Below, piece after piece: positions 5,257 to 8,720 of a stretch of DNA of 8,720 bases. The first letter of the stretch is position 1, and each line of letters starts with the position of its first letter. The DNA is taken from assembly GCA_003224995.1 (NCBI GenBank), contig QIAI01000447.1, positions 1 through 8,720 of the forward strand, read 5' to 3'. The translations under genes and the position numbers were made by a program. This DNA comes from Acidobacteriota bacterium (GTDB lineage: Bacteria > Acidobacteriota > Terriglobia > Terriglobales > Acidobacteriaceae). Below the pieces are notes generated by a model. The model saw nothing but the letters and a program-made list of their open reading frames with translations. It was not told the DNA's origin and ran no database searches.

Positions 5257-6414
5257 ATGTCTTCTCTTGCCTCCACTTCGGCTGAACCGCCTGCGCGACG
5301 CCTGATCCTCGCCTTTCCTGCCGAATTTGAACTCCTACTGGCGTGTTGCGCGGTAGATGCGCCGGAAACTCGCTTGCAGAGAGTGGCAGCGGCTCTCAAA
5401 AAAGGCGTGGCTTGGTCGGACGTCATACGTCTGGGCGAGCACCATAGCGTCTTGCCGCTGATCTATCGCACCACGCGCGACCTCGCACCTGCAATTCCCG
5501 CAGCCATCCGGGATGACCTGCGCGCCCGTTACGAGAACAACGCGCGTCGAAACCTGAGATTCACCGCTGAACTGTTTCGCATCCTGGACTGCCTGGAGGC
5601 GCATGAGATTCCAGTCATTCCTTACAAAGGACCAGCCCTCGCCGAAACGGTGTATGGAGACCTCGCGTTACGGGAGTTCTCCGATCTCGATGTCCTGGTT
5701 CGCCCCGCTTGCGTCTTGCGTGCCAAAGCCGCATTGCGGGATCTCGGCTACGCCCCGAATATAGAACTCTCCCCGGCCCACGAAGCAGCCTACCTTGCCA
5801 GTGGATACGAGTACACGTTCGACGGTCCAGCAGGACACAATCTGCTCGAAATTCAATGGGCCATCGTCCCGCGCTTCTATGCGATTGAGTTTTCCATGGA
5901 AGCTCTGTTCGACCGGGTCATCTCGTCAGAACTGAATGGCCGCAGGGTCCGGGCGCTGGCTCCGGAAGATCTGCTGCTTACGCTGTGTGTTCATGGCGCC
6001 AAGCACGCGTGGATTCGGCTCTGTTGGTTGCGGGACATCGCGGGAATTCTTCAATCCTGCAACCTGGATTGGGAAATGATTGAGCAGTCCGTGGCGCATG
6101 ATTTGCTGCATGCGCCGCTGCCCGATCTTATTGCGAAGCATTGGCAGGGCGATCGTGAGACCGAAAGATTATGCCGCGACGTCGCCCAGCACCTTCCCGC
6201 CGCCGAGGAATACAACGTCGAATCGCCTCAATACTTTCAATGGATGGCGCAGGTGCGCGAGCGCTTCGCCGATAGATTGCGGTTTGCGATGCGACTGGCG
6301 CTCACGCCTGCCATCAGCGAATGGAAAATGATCAATCTACCGCCCTGGTTGTTTCCTCTCTATCGGGTCGTTCGCCTTGGACGAGTCGCCGCGAAAATGC
6401 TTCGTGCAAGCTAG
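5257..6414 (+). CDS. NTP_transf_5-type nucleotidyltransferase family protein
   Basis: From the ATG at 5257 this is 385 residues; an upstream TTG at 5152 would add 35 but crosses the presumed regulatory region. Landmarks of the NTP_transf_5 (PF14907) family are visible: PYKGPALAETVYGD (122-135), the metal-binding motif FSDLDVLVRP (141-150; Asp143 and Asp145), LEIQW (197-201; Glu198 a likely third acid), and CVHGAKHAWIRLCWLRDI (244-261). The C-terminal third is helical. Family members occur widely in exopolysaccharide, lasso peptide and other RiPP loci; the substrate is generally unknown. In the lasso cluster of pseudomycoidin a related protein is thought to add sugar to the phosphorylated peptide. 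The gene is transcribed away from the ABC/precursor operon and shares its control region, so a tailoring role in the same system is plausible. Function is inferred from context only. Confidence 0.85.
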   Translation: MSSLASTSAEPPARRLILAFPAEFELLLACCAVDAPETRLQRVAAALKKGVAWSDVIRLGEHHSVLPLIYRTTRDLAPAIPAAIRDDLRARYENNARRNLRFTAELFRILDCLEAHEIPVIPYKGPALAETVYGDLALREFSDLDVLVRPACVLRAKAALRDLGYAPNIELSPAHEAAYLASGYEYTFDGPAGHNLLEIQWAIVPRFYAIEFSMEALFDRVISSELNGRRVRALAPEDLLLTLCVHGAKHAWIRLCWLRDIAGILQSCNLDWEMIEQSVAHDLLHAPLPDLIAKHWQGDRETERLCRDVAQHLPAAEEYNVESPQYFQWMAQVRERFADRLRFAMRLALTPAISEWKMINLPPWLFPLYRVVRLGRVAAKMLRAS

Positions 6415-6422
6415 CTCGGTGC

Positions 6423-6458
6423 CCCAGGTCGCGTGCGCTCTTTGCACGCTAACCTGGG
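6423..6458. terminator. Strong hairpin between convergent genes
   Basis: CCCAGGT at 6423-6429 pairs with ACCTGGG at 6452-6458, and GCGTGC at 6431-6436 pairs with GCACGC at 6444-6449, with a small bulge and a 7-base loop (GCTCTTT). This 13-pair stem fills the 45 bases between the stop of the nucleotidyltransferase (6414) and the stop of the convergent reductase (6460). No T-tract follows on either strand, so it is not a classical intrinsic terminator, but the position suits a bidirectional transcript end. Confidence 0.6.
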
Positions 6459-6459
6459 T

Positions 6460-7284
6460 TCATGAGGATTTCGCAATCCTCTCGCTACGCTTGATCCCGG
6501 CGCGCAGGGCACGCTCAACCATACGGGAATAGCCGGCGGAGTCCATCGTTTTCATCACCGCGGCAGCAATACCGCCCGGAGTCGCCGCTTCCCGCAGGAG
6601 CTCCTCAAGGGACTCGTCTCCTTCACGCCACGAGGCAATCGCGTCCGCCAAGGCATGTGCGGCGGCCGTGAAGGCCGCCTGCCGCTCGAGACCAAGATTC
6701 TGCGCAGCTTGGGCCATGGTCGCCAGCGCGTGATAGCCATGACTGGGCGAAAAGGTCACCATGAACGCATCAAATTTGCGCTCGGGAATTTCGAGCACCG
6801 GACCGACCTGCCCGAAAAACTTCATCATCCGGCCACGCCAGGCTTTCGGAAAGCCCCGATCGAAAGTCAGTGCAGTAAGCCCTCGTCCGCTGCGCGCTGC
6901 CGGACTCGGCATGGCCCGGCACCAGAGCACCGGCCGCCCCAGTTGAGCCCGCAGCTGCCATAGCGGAACGCCGGCCGCCAGGCTGCACGCTAACACGGGC
7001 ACCGCTCGATTGCGCTTGCCAGCGTTCGAAACCCTCCACTCCCGTACTTGCTTCAGAACTTCACTGACAGAATCCGGACGCACCGCCACAATCAGCCGGT
7101 CAGCCCGCGCAATCGCACGCCCCAAATTCGTTTCCACCGCGACGCCATACTCGCGCTCCAATGCGCGTAACTTGTGCTCGTTGCGGTCATGCACCAGGAT
7201 CGGCGTTTTGTTCTTGGCCAAGCGCAATCCCGCCAGCAACGCGCCCGTAATGCGGCCTCCGCCAAGAAACATCGTGGATTTCAT
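6460..7284 (-). CDS. Pyrroline-5-carboxylate reductase-like oxidoreductase
   Basis: A 274-residue protein of P5C reductase length and layout. The N-terminal Rossmann loop is FLGGGRITGALLAGL (6-20), with VRP at 68-70, then RAMPSPAARSGRG (123-135; the family usually has MPN), SPSHGYHALATMAQAA (179-194; family SGPA region) and ATPGGIAAAV (234-243; family SPGGTT). The fold is clear and it should bind NADPH. The substrate-site motif SPGGTT has lost its Thr pair (TPGGIA), and SGPA reads SHGYHA, so proline synthesis is not assured; it may reduce another imine. The ATG at 7284 overlaps the stop of the aminotransferase gene by ATGA, so the two are probably co-translated. If the partner handles a 5-carbon amino aldehyde the pairing would make chemical sense, but this is speculation. 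Confidence 0.75.
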   Translation of the reverse strand: MKSTMFLGGGRITGALLAGLRLAKNKTPILVHDRNEHKLRALEREYGVAVETNLGRAIARADRLIVAVRPDSVSEVLKQVREWRVSNAGKRNRAVPVLACSLAAGVPLWQLRAQLGRPVLWCRAMPSPAARSGRGLTALTFDRGFPKAWRGRMMKFFGQVGPVLEIPERKFDAFMVTFSPSHGYHALATMAQAAQNLGLERQAAFTAAAHALADAIASWREGDESLEELLREAATPGGIAAAVMKTMDSAGYSRMVERALRAGIKRSERIAKSS

Positions 7285-8615
7285 GCCAGTTGCGCGCAGG
7301 CCTGGTCGGCGGCGCCGAGCAATGCCTCAACGTCCTGTTCCGTATGCGCCGTGGAGATGATCCAGTGCAGGCCATTGGAAGGAGTCATGTAAATGCCGTG
7401 CTCGAGCAGGTGATGCACAAAGCGCGAATATTTTCCGGTATCAACATGCGCGCAATAGTCGCGATAATTGCGAACTGCATCGAGCTCCGTGAAGTAAATC
7501 TGGAACATGGGTCCGAAGCCCTGCACGATGGCTCGAATTCCTCGCCGCCGAAAGATGGCGCGCAGCCCGGCAATTGCCGCATCTCCGATCGCGAATAGCT
7601 GGCGGTACGCTCCTTCCGCGCTGAGCAGATCGAGATTCGCGGCCACCACGTTCATCGTCAGTCGATGCCCGTTAAAGGTTCCATAGTGCAGCACCATGTG
7701 CTCAGACCAGCGCATGCGGTCAAGAATATTTCGCGATCCGGCCACGGCTCCGATGGGAAATCCAGCGCCCAGCGCCTTGCCGAAGGTCGCGAGGTCCGGG
7801 CGCAGATTGAAGAGTTGCTGGCAGCCGCCCGGAGCATAGCGGAAGCCAGTCACCACTTCGTCAAGAATGAACAGCGCGCCATACTGGTGCGCCAGATCGC
7901 AAACGGCCTGCAGGTAGCGCTCGGCCGGCGGAATGCAACCCATGTTTGCCATGATGGGCTCGGTGATGATGGCCGCCAGTTCCCGGCCGTGCTGGCGCAG
8001 AGTACCCTCCAACGCCGGCAAATCGTTCCACGGAGCGACGATGACATCTTCAAATACGGAGGACGGGATTCCTTCCGAATCAGGAATCTTCGTGGGATGC
8101 TCGGGCGGTCCCAGTTGTGCGACAGGATGGCTATGGCCGTTGAGGCAGTACGGATCGTACCAGCCGTGGTAGTGGCCTTCGAATTTAAGGAACTTCGTGC
8201 GTCCCGTGTGTGCGCGCGCCAGGCGCAGGGCAAGCATCGTGGCTTCGCTCCCGGTGTTGGCGAAGCGCACAACCTCCGCCGTGGGAACCATCCGGCAAAA
8301 GTGCTCGGCGGCTTCGGCTTCAGCCGGGGTAGCGGCGGCGAAATGAGAGCCTTCACCCACGCTCTTCGAGACGCCCTCGACGATCTTGGGATGCGCATGG
8401 CCCTGTATCAATGCGCCGAACGACATCATGAAGTCAACGAACTCGTTGCCGTCCACGTCCCACACACGCGAACCGCGGCCACGCTCCAGCACAACCGGCC
8501 CGGACGAGTAGACGGCGGCTCCGCGAGAGGGCGAGTTCACGCCTTCCACCAGGGATTGCTGCGCGCGCGCAAAGTATTCGCGAGAGCGGGTTCGAAGTTT
8601 CGTGTTCGTATTCAC
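7281..8615 (-). CDS. Class III aminotransferase, glutamate-1-semialdehyde 2,1-aminomutase-like
   Basis: A 444-residue PLP enzyme of fold type I similar along its whole length to HemL. Landmarks: EGVNSPSRG (24-32), VWDVDGNEFVDF (51-62), FANTGSEATMLALRLAR (118-134), FEGHYHGWYD (145-154), ITEPIMANMGCIPP (217-230), ILDEVVTGFR (250-259; Asp252 contacts the pyridine N) and FGKALGAGFPIGA (278-290; Lys280 forms the Schiff base). HemL converts glutamate-1-semialdehyde to 5-aminolevulinate. Some usual HemL residues differ: GCYHG reads GHYHG and the AGTLSGNP segment reads YGTFNGHR, and there is extra sequence after HGWYD. It may therefore be a paralogue with another amino substrate. The start is GTG at 8615, with an in-frame stop seven codons upstream. 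It is the first gene of a two-gene unit with the reductase. Class certain, exact substrate not. Confidence 0.85.
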   Translation of the reverse strand: MNTNTKLRTRSREYFARAQQSLVEGVNSPSRGAAVYSSGPVVLERGRGSRVWDVDGNEFVDFMMSFGALIQGHAHPKIVEGVSKSVGEGSHFAAATPAEAEAAEHFCRMVPTAEVVRFANTGSEATMLALRLARAHTGRTKFLKFEGHYHGWYDPYCLNGHSHPVAQLGPPEHPTKIPDSEGIPSSVFEDVIVAPWNDLPALEGTLRQHGRELAAIITEPIMANMGCIPPAERYLQAVCDLAHQYGALFILDEVVTGFRYAPGGCQQLFNLRPDLATFGKALGAGFPIGAVAGSRNILDRMRWSEHMVLHYGTFNGHRLTMNVVAANLDLLSAEGAYRQLFAIGDAAIAGLRAIFRRRGIRAIVQGFGPMFQIYFTELDAVRNYRDYCAHVDTGKYSRFVHHLLEHGIYMTPSNGLHWIISTAHTEQDVEALLGAADQACAQLA

Positions 8616-8635
8616 GCAAACGCTAATGACATTTC

Positions 8636-8663
8636 AGATTGCAGATTCTAGATTGCAGATTTC
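8636..8663. repeat. Two tandem 14-bp repeats upstream of the aminotransferase
   Basis: AGATTGCAGATT occurs at 8636-8647 and again at 8650-8661, a period of 14 bases, with a weaker TAGATTG at 8678-8684. The surrounding 8616-8720 is AT-richer than the rest of the window and holds no gene I can support. Short AGATTGCAGATT-type repeats are common in spacers and could be slippage products or weak regulator sites. No convincing promoter for the aminotransferase gene is visible here. Confidence 0.5.
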
Positions 8664-8720
8664 AGAACACGGCACCTAGATTGGCTCAGTCAGGGTTTAA
8701 ATGTCTTAAATCTTCAATCT

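Noticed and set aside
7665..8651. Long plus-strand open frame of 328 residues opposite the aminotransferase
   Set aside because: It is antisense to a clearly conserved enzyme, has low-complexity His/Arg/Ala-rich composition typical of GC-rich shadows, and shows no recognisable motif.

Overview
The window looks like chromosomal DNA from a GC-rich, soil-type bacterium. An Acidobacteriota member is the best guess, from the style of the PilZ protein, the transporter and the small 'ALACGK' peptide; this is an impression from protein style, not a proof. No rRNA, tRNA, CRISPR array, transposase or phage gene is visible.

From left to right: (i) 1-279, minus strand, the N-terminal part of a PilZ-like protein cut by the window edge. 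(ii) 392-5100, minus strand, a compact cluster transcribed right to left: ABC-2 ATPase, ABC-2 permease (frameshifted), a 60-residue candidate RiPP precursor, a Sec11-type S24/S26 peptidase, an HPr-kinase-like ATPase, a short PqqD-like RRE protein and a radical SAM/SPASM enzyme. (iii) 5257-6414, plus strand, a divergent NTP_transf_5 nucleotidyltransferase that probably belongs to the same system. (iv) 6460-8615, minus strand, a two-gene unit of a GSA-aminomutase-like class III aminotransferase and a P5C-reductase-like protein, probably metabolic. (v) 8616-8720, AT-richer upstream DNA with a short tandem repeat.

The main story is (ii) plus (iii). The precursor has a lasso-leader-like Y-x2-P-x-F segment, then an A-L-A/C signal-peptidase-like site that would release a 17-residue core with two cysteines, five arginines and a Ser-Ser end. 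The neighbours supply a recognition module (PqqD), a radical SAM/SPASM modifier, a Ser/His Sec11-type protease, an HprK-like kinase, a nucleotidyltransferase and an ABC exporter. Lasso peptide clusters such as paeninodin also carry an HprK-like kinase and a nucleotidyltransferase, but the lasso cyclase and B2 protease are not in this window. The result resembles lasso-type recognition and tailoring attached to radical SAM chemistry. No product of this cluster can be named from the sequence.

Two defects deserve attention. The permease reading frame is broken in the middle, with about 15 residues apparently missing, and the PqqD protein lacks its usual first beta-strand. Either the locus is decaying or the sequence has errors there. 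Gene joins are tight: ATGA overlaps link ATPase/permease, PqqD/radical SAM and aminotransferase/reductase, consistent with translational coupling.
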